The position numbers and the translations under genes were made by a program. Source: Micromonospora okii (GTDB lineage Bacteria > Actinomycetota > Actinomycetes > Mycobacteriales > Micromonosporaceae). Taken from it: DNA of 64,000 nucleotides. Numbering within the stretch: the first letter of the stretch is position 1; every line of letters starts with the position of its first letter. The notes beneath the pieces were generated by a model. The model was not told the origin of the DNA and made no database searches. It saw only the letters and a list, made by a program, of their open reading frames with translations. The stretch spans positions 102,812 through 166,811 of the forward strand of contig NZ_BBZF01000020.1 in the NCBI RefSeq assembly GCF_020884795.1. Reading direction: 5' to 3'. Below are positions 51,147-59,717 of the stretch, in pieces.

Positions 51147-54100
51147 TCACTTGGCGTTGAAGTAGTTCGCCTCCGGGTGGTGCACCACGATCGCGTCCGT
51201 CGCCTGCTCCGGCACCAACTGGAACTCCTCCGACAGCCGCACCCCGATTCGCTCCGCGCCCAGCAGGTCCACGATCTTCGCCCGGTCCTCCAGGTCCGGG
51301 CAGGCCGGATAGCCGAACGCGTACCGGCAGCCCCGGTAGTCGGTGCGCAGCAGGCCCGCCAGATCCGTCGGGTCGCCGTCGGCCACCGTGCCGCCGCCCG
51401 GCAGCGTCAGCTCCGCGCGGATGCGCCGGTGCCAGTACTCGGCGAGGGCCTCGGTGAGCTGCACCGACAGGCCGTGCACCTCCAGGTAGTCCCGGTAGGA
51501 GTTGCCGGCGAACAGCTTCGCCGTGTACTCGCTGATCGCCTCCCCGACCGTCACCAACTGCAACGCCACCACGTCGAGCTGCTCGCCCTTCGGCCGGAAG
51601 AAGTCCGCCAGGCACAGCCGCCGCTCCTGGCGCTGCCTCGGGAACGAGAACCGGGCCCGCTCGGCGTGCCCGTTCTCGTCGAGCACCACCAGGTCGTTGC
51701 CCTCCGAGTACGCCGGGAAGTACCCGTACACCACCGCCGCCTCGAGAACCTGGTCGGCGGTCAGCCGGTCCAGCCAGTACCGCAGGCGCGGCCGGCCCTC
51801 CGTCTCCACCAGCTCCTCGTACGACGGGCCCTTCCCGCCCCGGGCGCCGCGCAGCCCCCACTGCCCGAGGAACGTCGCCCGCTCGTCCAGCAGCGCCGCG
51901 TACTCCGCCAGCGGCAGGCCCTTCACCACCCGCGTACCGAAGAACGGCGGGACCGGGACCTCCACGTCGCGGGCCACGTCCGAGCGCACCGACGCGTCGT
52001 CCAGCTCCGGCAGCGCCTCGGCGACCAGCGCCCGCTGCCGCGCCCGACGCTCCCGGCGCGCCGCGAGGGCCGCCTCCCGCTCCGGGTCCACCACCGGCGC
52101 GCCGCCCCGCTTCGCCGCCATCACCCGGTCCATCAGGGACAGCCCCTCGAACGCGTCCCGCGCGTAGTGCACCTGACCCGGGAAGACCGCGCGCAGGTCG
52201 TCCTCCACGTACGCTCGGGTCAGCGCCGCCCCGCCGAGCAGCACCGGCCAGCGCTCCGCGACCCCGCGCGTAGCCATCTCGGCCAGGTTCTCCTTCATGA
52301 TGACCGTGCTCTTCACCAGCAGCCCGGACATCCCGATCGCGTCGGCCCGGTGCTCCTCGGCGGCGTCGAGGATCGCCGCGATCGGCTGCTTGATGCCGAT
52401 GTTGACGACCTCGTAGCCGTTGTTGGACAGGATGATGTCCACCAGGTTCTTGCCGATGTCGTGCACGTCGCCCTTGACCGTGGCCAGCACGATGCGGCCC
52501 TTGCCGCCGTCGTCGGCCTTCTCCATGTGCGGCTCCAGGTACGCCACCGCGGTCTTCATCACCTCGGCCGACTGGAGCACGAACGGGAGCTGCATCTGGC
52601 CCGAGCCGAACAGCTCGCCGACCTCCTTCATCCCGTCCAGCAGCAGGTCGTTGATGATCGACAGCGGGGACCGGCCGCCGGCCATCGCCGCCTCCAGGTC
52701 GGCCTCCAGGCCGTTGCGCTCCCCGTCGACGATCCGCCGCCGCAGCCGCTCCTCCAGCGGCAGCGCCGCCAGCTCCTCCGCCCGGGTGGCCCGCGCGGAG
52801 GCGGCGTCGACCCCCTCGAAGACCTCGATGAAGCGCTGCACCGGGTCGTACCCCTCGCGGCGCCGGTCGTAGATCAGGTCCAGGGCGATCTCGCGCTGCT
52901 CGTCGGGGATCTTCGACATCGGCAGGATCTTGCTGGCGTGCACGATCGCCGAGGTCAGCCCCGCCCGCACGCACTCGTGCAGGAACACCGAGTTGAGCAC
53001 CTGCCGGGCCGCCGGGTTCAGCCCGAACGACACGTTGGAGATGCCCAGGGTGAAGTTCACCCCCGGCCAGCGGCGGGCGATCTCCCGGATCGCCTCGATC
53101 GTCTCGATGCCGTCGCGGCGGGTCTCCTCCTGGCCGGTGGCGATCGGGAAGGTCAGCGCGTCGATCAGGATGTCCGCGCGGCGCAGCCCCCACCGGCCCG
53201 TCAGGTCCTCGATCAGGCGCCCGGCGACCCGTACCTTCCACTCGGCGGTGCGGGCCTGGCCCTCCTCGTCGATGAGCAGCGCCACCACCGCCGCGCCGTG
53301 CTCGGCCACGACCGGCATCACCCGGGCGTAGCGGGATTCGGGGCCGTCGCCGTCCTCGAAGTTGACGGAGTTGACCACGCACCGGCCGCCGAGCATCTCC
53401 AGCCCGGCCTCGATCACCGCCGGCTCGGTGGAGTCCAGCATGATCGGCAGCGTCGACGCGGTGGCGAACCGGCCGGCCAGCTCCCGCATGTCCGCCGCAC
53501 CGTCGCGGCCCACGTAGTCGACGCACAGGTCCAGCAGGTGCGAGCCGTCCCGGGCCTGACCCCGGGCGATCTCCACGCACGCCTGCCAGTCCCCGGCCAG
53601 CATCGCCTCCCGGAACGCCTTCGAGCCGTTGGCGTTGGTGCGCTCCCCCACCATCAGCACGCTGGCATCCTGGGCGAACGGCACGTGGTGGTAGATCGAG
53701 GAGACCCCGGCGTCGGAGCGCGGCTCCCGGGGGCCCGGCCGCACACCGTGCAGCCGCTCGGAGACCACCCGGATGTGCTCCGGGGTCGTCCCGCAGCAGC
53801 CCCCGATCAGCGACACCCCGTACTCGGCGACGAACCGCTCCAGGGCGTCGGCCAGCTCCACCGGGGTCAGCGGGTAGACCGCGCCGTCGGCGGTGAGCTG
53901 CGGCAGGCCCGCGTTCGGCATCACCGACAGCGGCACCCGGGAGTGCTGGGACAGGTAGCGCAGGTGCTCGCTCATCTCCGCCGGCCCCGTCGCGCAGTTC
54001 AGCCCGATCAGGTCGATGCCCAGCGGCTCCAGGGCGGTCAGCGCCGCGCCGATCTCGCTGCCCAGCAGCATCGTGCCCGTGGTCTCCACCGTGACGTGGC

Positions 54101-54662
54101 AGATCAGCGGCACGGTGCGCCCGATGGTCGCCATCGCCTGGCGGGAGCCGACCACCGCCGCCTTGACCTGGAGCAGGTCCTGGCAGGTCTCCACGATCAG
54201 GGCGTCCGCGCCGCCGTCGATCAGGCCGGCCGCGTTCTCCCGGTACGCGTCGCGCAGCGTGGCGTACGCGGCGTGCCCCAGGGTCGGCAGTTTCGTGCCG
54301 GGGCCGATGGAGCCGAGCACGAACCGGGGCCGCTCGGGGGTGCTCCACGCGTCGGCGGCCTCCCGGGCGAGGCGCGCCCCGGCCTCCGACAGCTCACGGA
54401 TCCGGTGGGAGATGTCGTATTCCGCCAGGTTGGCCAGGTTCGCACCGAAGGTGTTCGTCTCGACGCAGTCGGCCCCCGCCGCCAGGTACGCCTCGTGCAC
54501 CCCGCGGACGACGTCCGGGCGGGTCACGTTGAGGATCTCGTTGCAGCCCTCGTGGCCCTCGAAGTCGTCCAGCGTCAGGTCGGCAGCCTGAAGCATCGTC
54601 CCCATCGCGCCGTCGGCGACGAGGACCCGGTCTGCGAGCACATCCAGCAACGAGTTCCACAC
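51147..54662 (-). CDS. metH: Cobalamin-dependent methionine synthase MetH
   Basis: 1171 aa. Domain order: homocysteine-binding barrel (ADGAMGTMLQAAD; zinc Cys in NCATGP and GGCCGTTPEHI), pterin-binding domain (MVGERTNANGSKAFREA), cobalamin cap and binding domain with DVHDIGKNLV (His734 ligates B12), and the C-terminal SAM-activation domain (RFSFPRQRQERRLCLADFF; YRGCRYAFGYPACPDLEDR). It transfers a methyl group from 5-methyl-THF to homocysteine. GTG 54662 lies seven bases after TAGGCT, a leaderless pattern. I see no cobalamin riboswitch upstream. Confidence 0.97.
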   Translation of the reverse strand: MWNSLLDVLADRVLVADGAMGTMLQAADLTLDDFEGHEGCNEILNVTRPDVVRGVHEAYLAAGADCVETNTFGANLANLAEYDISHRIRELSEAGARLAREAADAWSTPERPRFVLGSIGPGTKLPTLGHAAYATLRDAYRENAAGLIDGGADALIVETCQDLLQVKAAVVGSRQAMATIGRTVPLICHVTVETTGTMLLGSEIGAALTALEPLGIDLIGLNCATGPAEMSEHLRYLSQHSRVPLSVMPNAGLPQLTADGAVYPLTPVELADALERFVAEYGVSLIGGCCGTTPEHIRVVSERLHGVRPGPREPRSDAGVSSIYHHVPFAQDASVLMVGERTNANGSKAFREAMLAGDWQACVEIARGQARDGSHLLDLCVDYVGRDGAADMRELAGRFATASTLPIMLDSTEPAVIEAGLEMLGGRCVVNSVNFEDGDGPESRYARVMPVVAEHGAAVVALLIDEEGQARTAEWKVRVAGRLIEDLTGRWGLRRADILIDALTFPIATGQEETRRDGIETIEAIREIARRWPGVNFTLGISNVSFGLNPAARQVLNSVFLHECVRAGLTSAIVHASKILPMSKIPDEQREIALDLIYDRRREGYDPVQRFIEVFEGVDAASARATRAEELAALPLEERLRRRIVDGERNGLEADLEAAMAGGRSPLSIINDLLLDGMKEVGELFGSGQMQLPFVLQSAEVMKTAVAYLEPHMEKADDGGKGRIVLATVKGDVHDIGKNLVDIILSNNGYEVVNIGIKQPIAAILDAAEEHRADAIGMSGLLVKSTVIMKENLAEMATRGVAERWPVLLGGAALTRAYVEDDLRAVFPGQVHYARDAFEGLSLMDRVMAAKRGGAPVVDPEREAALAARRERRARQRALVAEALPELDDASVRSDVARDVEVPVPPFFGTRVVKGLPLAEYAALLDERATFLGQWGLRGARGGKGPSYEELVETEGRPRLRYWLDRLTADQVLEAAVVYGYFPAYSEGNDLVVLDENGHAERARFSFPRQRQERRLCLADFFRPKGEQLDVVALQLVTVGEAISEYTAKLFAGNSYRDYLEVHGLSVQLTEALAEYWHRRIRAELTLPGGGTVADGDPTDLAGLLRTDYRGCRYAFGYPACPDLEDRAKIVDLLGAERIGVRLSEEFQLVPEQATDAIVVHHPEANYFNAK

Positions 54663-54813
54663 GGAGTCCAGCCTAATGCGGGGGCTCGCGGAACCGTCGA
54701 CCCCCACTCGCGCTCCCACATGGTGTTGGCCGGCACAGGGCGGTCCCGCCCCCGCGCGGGTGGCCCCCGGGCCGGACCGGCGCGGCCGACGGGCCGCATC
54801 CGGCGCCGGCACG

Positions 54814-54819
54814 TAGGCT
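54814..54819 (+). promoter_or_regulatory. -10 box TAGGCT for the PAC2 transcript
   Basis: TAGGCT, seven bases, GTG 54827: a leaderless start that would begin translation at the 31-codon frame upstream of the PAC2 gene. Confidence 0.5.
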
Positions 54820-54826
54820 GACGGAC

Positions 54827-54922
54827 GTGAAGGACATCAGGGACGCCACCGCGCACGGCGGGCGGGTGACCGGGCCGTCACCCGCGACCGTTCCCGACGA
54901 GCAGGGTGAGGTGACGGCATGA
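54827..54922 (+). CDS. 31-codon upstream frame coupled to PAC2 gene
   Basis: GTG 54827 to TGA 54922 encodes 31 residues (starts VKDIRDATAHGGR) and its stop overlaps the PAC2 ATG (ATGA). The start fits the leaderless rule seen across the window. The peptide has no recognisable domain. It may be a leader peptide that couples translation, or ATG 54919 may simply be translated from GGTGAGGTG on the same leader. Confidence 0.4.
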   Translation: MKDIRDATAHGGRVTGPSPATVPDEQGEVTA

Positions 54923-55788
54923 CCGAGTTCGACGGACTGCCGGTGCTGCGGTCCCCCGTGGCGATCGCCGCCTTCGAGGGCTGGAACGACGCCGCCGACG
55001 CCTCGACCGCGGCGGTCGAGCACCTGGAGCAGGTCTGGCAGGCCCGGCAGATCACCGAGCTTGACCCGGAGGACTTCTACGACTTCCAGGTCAGCCGGCC
55101 GACGATCACCATGGCCGACGGCGAGACCCGCCGGGTCGAGTGGCCCACCACCCGGTTCATGGTGGCCAGCCCCGAGGGCACCGAGCGGGACGTGGTGCTG
55201 ATCCGGGGCATCGAGCCGAGCATGCGCTGGCGCACGTTCTGCGAGCAGGTGCTGGAGATCTGCCACAGCCTGGAGGTCGAGCGGGTGGTGCTGCTCGGCG
55301 CGCTGCTGGCCGACGTGCCGTACACCCGGCCCCTGCCGATCAGCGGCAGCGCCTCGGACGCGGCGGCGGCCCGGCGCTACCAGCTCACCCCCACCCGGTA
55401 CGACGGGCCGACCGGGATCGTCGGGGTGCTGCACGACGCCTGCACGCGGGCCGAGGTCGACGCGGTCTCGTTCTGGGTGCACGTGCCGCACTACGCCAAC
55501 AACCCGCCCTGCCCGAAGGCCACCCTCGCGCTGCTGCACCGGGTCGAGGAGGTGCTCGACCTGCCGGTGCCGATGGCCGACCTCGCCGAGGACGCCGCCG
55601 AGTGGGAGCAGCGGGTGCGCGGCGCCGCCGAGCAGGACGCCGAGCTGGGCGAGTACGTCCGCGAGCTGGAGGAACGCGTCGGCGACGCGGGCATCACCCC
55701 GCTGACCGGGGACGAGATCGCCCAGGAGTTCGAGAAGTACCTGCGCCGGCGCGGCGGTTCCGCCGGCCCCACGGCGGGCTCCTGGTAG
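54919..55788 (+). CDS. PAC2 family protein (proteasome-assembly-chaperone-like)
   Basis: 289 aa. PAC2-fold features: LPVLRSPVAIAAFEGWNDAAD, TRFMVASPEGTERDVVLIRG, VVLLGALLADVPYTRPLPISG and VSFWVHVPHYANNPPCPKAT. Archaeal and eukaryotic homologues chaperone proteasome assembly, and actinobacterial members are widespread with unknown function. It is about 19 kb from the Pup-proteasome genes and divergent from metH. An acidic helical C-terminal region ends with a Gly/Ser tail. A T-rich hairpin follows. Confidence 0.9.
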   Translation: MTEFDGLPVLRSPVAIAAFEGWNDAADASTAAVEHLEQVWQARQITELDPEDFYDFQVSRPTITMADGETRRVEWPTTRFMVASPEGTERDVVLIRGIEPSMRWRTFCEQVLEICHSLEVERVVLLGALLADVPYTRPLPISGSASDAAAARRYQLTPTRYDGPTGIVGVLHDACTRAEVDAVSFWVHVPHYANNPPCPKATLALLHRVEEVLDLPVPMADLAEDAAEWEQRVRGAAEQDAELGEYVRELEERVGDAGITPLTGDEIAQEFEKYLRRRGGSAGPTAGSW

Positions 55789-55810
55789 GCCGCCGCTCTA
55801 CCTTGCCGTG

Positions 55811-55843
55811 AAGGCCCCGGGTCGTGTCCGATCCGGGGCCTTT
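55811..55843 (+). terminator. Intrinsic terminator after PAC2 gene
   Basis: AAGGCCCCGG and CCGGGGCCTT form a 10-bp stem with a 12-base loop, followed by TTT, 23 bases past the stop. Confidence 0.75.
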
Positions 55844-55883
55844 GGCGTGTCCGGGGTGGCGCCGTCACGTTCCCTGGCGCATC

Positions 55884-55895
55884 CTAGGAACCTAG
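55884..55895 (+). promoter_or_regulatory. CTAGGAACCTAG inverted repeat, probable GntR operator
   Basis: Five-base arms CTAGG/CCTAG around AA, 20 bases before the GntR start and overlapping the likely promoter; fits autoregulation. GGAGGAG ribosome binding site follows at 55906-55912. Confidence 0.6.
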
Positions 55896-55915
55896 CTGCG
55901 ATCTTCGGAGGAGCG

Positions 55916-56707
55916 ATGCAGATCAACCCGGGTGCCGCCGAGTTCCCGCACCGGCAGATCGCCGCGCAGCTCAAGGCCCAGGTCCGCCGCGGCGACTGGG
56001 CCCCGGGCGAGCGGCTGCCGTCCATCCCGGCCATCGCCGAGATGTTCGGCGTGGCGAAGCAGACCGTGCAACGCGCCGTCGACCAGCTACGGGTCGAGGG
56101 CATCCTGATCACCAAGCCCGGCTCCGGTACGTACGTGCGGGGCACCCGGCGCCGGCTCAACCGCCTCTCCCGGGGCCGGTACGGCGGCTTCCGCGGCTAC
56201 CACACCGACCTGGCCGCCCGGTACCGTCAGCAGCTCGTCTCCGTCGGCCGGGCCCCCGCCCCGCCGGAGGTCGCCGACGCGTTCGGGGTCGCCGACGGCA
56301 CCGAGCTGCTGTGCCGCCGGCACCTCGTGCGCACCGAGGACTCCCCCGTCGAGGTGGGCGCCTCGTGGTTCCTGCCCGCCGACGCCGCCGGCACCTCGCT
56401 GGAGCGGGGTGAGGCGTTCGGCCGCCCCCTCTACCAGGAGGCGGAGGAGGCGACCGGCCGCCGGTACGTCACCGCCACCGACACGATCACCGCCCGTCAG
56501 CCCAGCCGGGAGGAGGCCGAGACGCTCCAGATCCGGCCCGACACCCCGGTGCTGCACCTGCTGCACGTCGCCTACGACGAGCGGCGCAAGCCCATCGAGG
56601 TCGCCCAGGCCACCTGGCCCGGCCCGGTGACCACCCTCACCGAGGAGTACAGGATCCCCGCCCCCACCCCGTCCCCCGACCCGGACCCGGGCCTGGTCCT
56701 GGGCTGA
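55916..56707 (+). CDS. GntR-family (HutC/UTRA) transcriptional regulator
   Basis: 263 aa. N-terminal winged helix PHRQIAAQLKAQVRRGDWAPGERLPSIPAIAEMFGVAKQTVQRAVDQLRVEGIL with GSGTYVRG, then a UTRA ligand domain (ELLCRRHLVRTEDSPVEVGASWF; TARQPSREEAETLQIRPDTPVLHLLHVAYD). ATG 55916 has GGAGGAG upstream. It probably represses its own promoter through the CTAGGAACCTAG site; effector unknown. Convergent with mshC. Confidence 0.92.
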   Translation: MQINPGAAEFPHRQIAAQLKAQVRRGDWAPGERLPSIPAIAEMFGVAKQTVQRAVDQLRVEGILITKPGSGTYVRGTRRRLNRLSRGRYGGFRGYHTDLAARYRQQLVSVGRAPAPPEVADAFGVADGTELLCRRHLVRTEDSPVEVGASWFLPADAAGTSLERGEAFGRPLYQEAEEATGRRYVTATDTITARQPSREEAETLQIRPDTPVLHLLHVAYDERRKPIEVAQATWPGPVTTLTEEYRIPAPTPSPDPDPGLVLG

Positions 56708-56740
56708 TCCACCCCACCCCGACCCGGTCCTGCGGACAGC

Positions 56741-56808
56741 CCCGTCGATCAAGGAGTTTGCGGCACGCCGAAGATCGACTCCGACGCTTTCTTCTTGATC
56801 AGCGGGGC
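56741..56808. repeat. GATCAAGGAGTTTGCG-type intergenic inverted repeat (terminator)
   Basis: CCCCGTCGATCAAGGAGTTT and, inverted with mismatches, CTTTCTTCTTGATCAGCGGGG form a long imperfect stem between the convergent GntR and mshC genes. The GATCAAGGAGTTTGCG motif is one I associate with repeated intergenic elements of Micromonosporaceae, from memory. Confidence 0.65.
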
Positions 56809-56844
56809 GGGGCCGGAGGGGGCGGTGGGTGGGAGGGTGGGGGG

Positions 56845-58083
56845 TCAGAGGCGGATGCCCAGGAGGGCGTCCAGGGTCTCGGCGAAGAGGTGGGGGGCGT
56901 CCGGGTCGTCGGCCCGGCCGGCGAGGGCGGCGTCCGCCCAGGTGTCGGCGACCGCGATCGCGCCGGGGGTGTCCAGGTCGTCGGAGAGCCGGGCGCGTAC
57001 CTCGGCCAGCAGCTCGGCCCCCGACGGGCCGGCGGGGGCGGCGGCGGCCCGGCGCCACCGGGCCAGGCGCTCCAGCGCGGCGGCGAGCACGTCGTCGGTC
57101 CAGGGGCGGTCGGCGCGGTAGTGGTCGGACATCAGCCCCAGCCGGACCGCCATCGGGTCGACCTGGTCGGCCCGCAGCCGCGAGACGAAGACCAGGTTCC
57201 CCTTCGACTTCGACATCTTCTCGCCGTTGAGGCCGATCATCCCGGCGTGGGTGTAGTGGGAGGCGAAGGGCGCGCGGCCGGTGAGCCGCTCGGCGTGCGC
57301 CGCCGAGCACTCGTGGTGCGGGAAGATCAGGTCGTTGCCGCCGCCCTGCACGTCGATCGACTCGCCGAGCAGGTTCAGCGCGATCACCGCGCACTCGATG
57401 TGCCAGCCCGGCCGCCCCGGGCCGAGGTCGCCGCCCGGCCAGGACGGCTCGTCGGCGCGGGCGCCCCGCCACAGCAGCGGGTCCAGGGGGTCGCGCTTGC
57501 CGGCCCGGTCGGGGTCGCCGCCGCGCTCGGGGAAGATCTCCAACATCTCCGCCCGGGGCAGGTTGGACTCGTAGCCGAACTCCGGCGCGGCCGAGATGTC
57601 GAAGTAGACGTCGCCGGTGCCGTCGTCGAGCCGGTACGCGGCCCCGTCCTTGAGCAGCGCGAGCACCCGGTCGGCGATGTCCGGGATCGACTCGACCGCG
57701 CCGACGTAGTGCTCCGGCGGGATGATCCGCAGCGCCTCCATGTCCTCCCGGAACAGGGCGGTCTCCCGCATGGCCAGGACCTTCCAGTCCTCACCGTCGC
57801 GCTCGGCCCGCTCCAGCAGCGGGTCGTCGATGTCGGTGACGTTCTGCACGTACCGCACGGTGAGGCCGGCGTCGCGCCACACCCGCTGCACGAGGTCGAA
57901 GGCGATCATCGTGGCGGCGTGGCCGAGGTGGGTGGCGTCGTAGGGTGTGATGCCGCAGACGTACATGGTGGCCACGCCGTCGGGCTGACTGGGATGCGCG
58001 CCGCGCCGCGCCGCGTCGAACAACGTCAGCGGGCCGCCCCTGCCGGGCAGCCGGGGCACCTCGTGTCCCACCCAAGACTCCAT
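56845..58083 (-). CDS. mshC: Cysteine:1D-myo-inositol 2-amino-2-deoxy-glucopyranoside ligase MshC
   Basis: 412 aa, ATP-dependent ligase for the third step of mycothiol synthesis. Class I CysRS-like fold: zinc Cys in MYVCGITPYDATHLGHAATM (HIGH-like THLGH), CAVIALNLLGESIDVQGGGNDLIFPHHECSAAHAE and GEKMSKSKGNLVF (KMSKS). It lacks the tRNA-binding domain of CysRS, hence about 410 aa. ATG 58083 lies seven bases after TAGGCT (58091-58096), leaderless. Confirms an actinobacterial host using mycothiol. Confidence 0.97.
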   Translation of the reverse strand: MESWVGHEVPRLPGRGGPLTLFDAARRGAHPSQPDGVATMYVCGITPYDATHLGHAATMIAFDLVQRVWRDAGLTVRYVQNVTDIDDPLLERAERDGEDWKVLAMRETALFREDMEALRIIPPEHYVGAVESIPDIADRVLALLKDGAAYRLDDGTGDVYFDISAAPEFGYESNLPRAEMLEIFPERGGDPDRAGKRDPLDPLLWRGARADEPSWPGGDLGPGRPGWHIECAVIALNLLGESIDVQGGGNDLIFPHHECSAAHAERLTGRAPFASHYTHAGMIGLNGEKMSKSKGNLVFVSRLRADQVDPMAVRLGLMSDHYRADRPWTDDVLAAALERLARWRRAAAAPAGPSGAELLAEVRARLSDDLDTPGAIAVADTWADAALAGRADDPDAPHLFAETLDALLGIRL

Positions 58084-58160
58084 GCCCGCCAGCCTAACCA
58101 GACGCCCGGCGGGCCGGAGCCACCCCACCGGTGATCAACGCGACAGCCGGCGGCGGCCGG

Positions 58161-58979
58161 TCACATGGGCGGCCAGGGCACCGCCGGCCAGTCCCGCGGC
58201 GGCTGGGGGAAGCGGCCCGTGTCGCGTAGCTGCTCCACCCGGGCGAGGGCCGCGGCGACCTCGCGGAGGGTCAGGTGCTCGGCCAGCTCGTCGCCGAGCG
58301 CGCCGCCGAGCGCGACGGCGAGGTCGGCCAGCATCTCCCGCGCGTCCGGCGGCAGCTCGCGGCCGGCCCAGCCCCACAGGACGGTGCGCAGCTTCTCCTC
58401 GACGTGGAAGCTCACCCCGTGGTCGACGCCGTGGATGCGGTCGTCGGGGCCGACCAGCACGTGCCCGCCCTTGCGGTCGGCGTTGTTGATCACCGCGTCG
58501 AGCACGGCCAGCCGGGCCAGCCGGGGGTCGTCGGCGTGCGCCAGGGTGTACTCGACGCCGTCGTCGTCCCGGGCCGCCGCCACCGGGAACCAGCGCGGCG
58601 GCAGCGCGTCCGCCGGCACGAAGCCGACCAGCGGCTCGGCGTCGGGCGGCTCGTCGATCCAGAGCTGGCAGGAGCCCGGACCGAACGGGCCGTCGCGCAG
58701 CACCGTCGGCGGCACCAGGTCCCACCCGGTGGCACGGGAGACCAGGTACGCCGAGACCTCCCGCCCGGCGAGGGTGCCGTCGGGGAAGTCCCAGAGCGGG
58801 CGCTCGCCCCGTACCGGCTTGTAGACGCAGCGGGCGCTCGCCCCGTCGAGGGTGAGCGCCCCGAGCAGCGTGGCGTTGGAGGCGTCGACCAACCGGCCCT
58901 CCACGGTCAGCTCGCCGTCGCGCAGCAGCCGCAGCGTCGCCGCGCCGTCCTGCCGGGGTTGGAGTTCCGAGGAGGTCAC
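58161..58979 (-). CDS. SCO1664-family protein (phosphatidylinositol-kinase-like fold)
   Basis: 272 aa of unknown function. Family blocks: DGELTVEGRLVDASNATLLG, CVYKPVRGERPLWDFPDGTLAGREVSAYLVS (Lys in a kinase-like CVYKP), LDAVINNADRKGGHVLV (catalytic-loop-like NNADRK) and IHGVDHGVSFHVEEKLRT (DHG). The pattern resembles the PI3/4-kinase or HipA-like fold. GTG 58979 overlaps the DUF3090 stop (GTGA), so the two are coupled; these genes are neighbours across actinobacteria beside mshC. Confidence 0.9.
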   Translation of the reverse strand: MTSSELQPRQDGAATLRLLRDGELTVEGRLVDASNATLLGALTLDGASARCVYKPVRGERPLWDFPDGTLAGREVSAYLVSRATGWDLVPPTVLRDGPFGPGSCQLWIDEPPDAEPLVGFVPADALPPRWFPVAAARDDDGVEYTLAHADDPRLARLAVLDAVINNADRKGGHVLVGPDDRIHGVDHGVSFHVEEKLRTVLWGWAGRELPPDAREMLADLAVALGGALGDELAEHLTLREVAAALARVEQLRDTGRFPQPPRDWPAVPWPPM

Positions 58980-59560
58980 CGGTGGTAACCGTTGTGCCGC
59001 GGGCAGAGGTGCCCGGCGGGGTCCAGCGGCTGCCCGCACAGCGGGCACGGCGGGCGGCCGGCGTTGACCACGCGGCGGGCCCGCTCGATGAACTCGCGGG
59101 TCGCCTCCGGGGTCAGCCGGACGCGCAGCCGGTCGAGATCCTCGTCCGGCTCCTCGTCGTCGTCCTCGTCGTCGTCCTCGTCATCGTCGTCGCCCAGCTC
59201 GACCTCGGCCTCCGCCTCGCCGGCGGCGATGGCCTCGATCACCACGGTCGCGGTGTCGACGTCGAAGGCCAGCCCGAGGGTGCCGACGCGGAACTCCTCG
59301 TCGACCGGCGTGTCCAGCGGGTCGTTGTCGCCCGCCGAGACCGCGGCCTCGGGCAGCCGCACACCGAAGCGGCGGGACGCCTCGGTGAGCAGCTCCTCCA
59401 GCTTCTCGGCGAGCAGCGACACCTGGACCTTCTCCAGCGCGACGCTGACCAGCCGGCCGCCGCCGCGCGCCTGGAGGAAGAACGTGCGCTCCCCGGGCGG
59501 CCCGACGGTCCCGGCGACGAACCGCTCCGGCGGCTCGAAGGCGTGCACCTGGTGGGTCAT
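58976..59560 (-). CDS. DUF3090 family protein
   Basis: 194 aa. Starts MTHQVHAFEPPERFVAGTVG; VSLLAEKLEELLTEASRRFG follows; an acidic run of Asp/Glu lies near residues 128-146; the C-terminus is a zinc-ribbon-like CPLCGQPLDPAGHLCPRHNG. Function unknown, conserved next to mshC and a histidine phosphatase. ATG 59560 lies seven bases after TAGGGT (59568-59573), so the upstream open frame is not coding. Confidence 0.9.
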   Translation of the reverse strand: MTHQVHAFEPPERFVAGTVGPPGERTFFLQARGGGRLVSVALEKVQVSLLAEKLEELLTEASRRFGVRLPEAAVSAGDNDPLDTPVDEEFRVGTLGLAFDVDTATVVIEAIAAGEAEAEVELGDDDDEDDDEDDDEEPDEDLDRLRVRLTPEATREFIERARRVVNAGRPPCPLCGQPLDPAGHLCPRHNGYHR

Positions 59561-59717
59561 ACCCACGACCCTATCCGGCCCGTCAGGGCGTCGCGCACCC
59601 CACCGACCGGGAAACGCACCCCTACGCCGCCGGCGTCGTACCGCCCCGCCCGCCCGGCTGCGGCGGCCCCCGCCGGCGCGGGCGCGGTGGCGGGTGTGGC
59701 GGCCGGGGTGGGTCGGC

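Noticed and set aside
51120..54821. 1233-residue plus-strand frame opposite metH
   Set aside because: Low-complexity Arg/Val/Gln/Ala translation of the metH complement; no homology signals.
54663..54826. Cobalamin riboswitch ahead of metH
   Set aside because: No B12-box core seen and the promoter geometry leaves no room for a long 5' leader.
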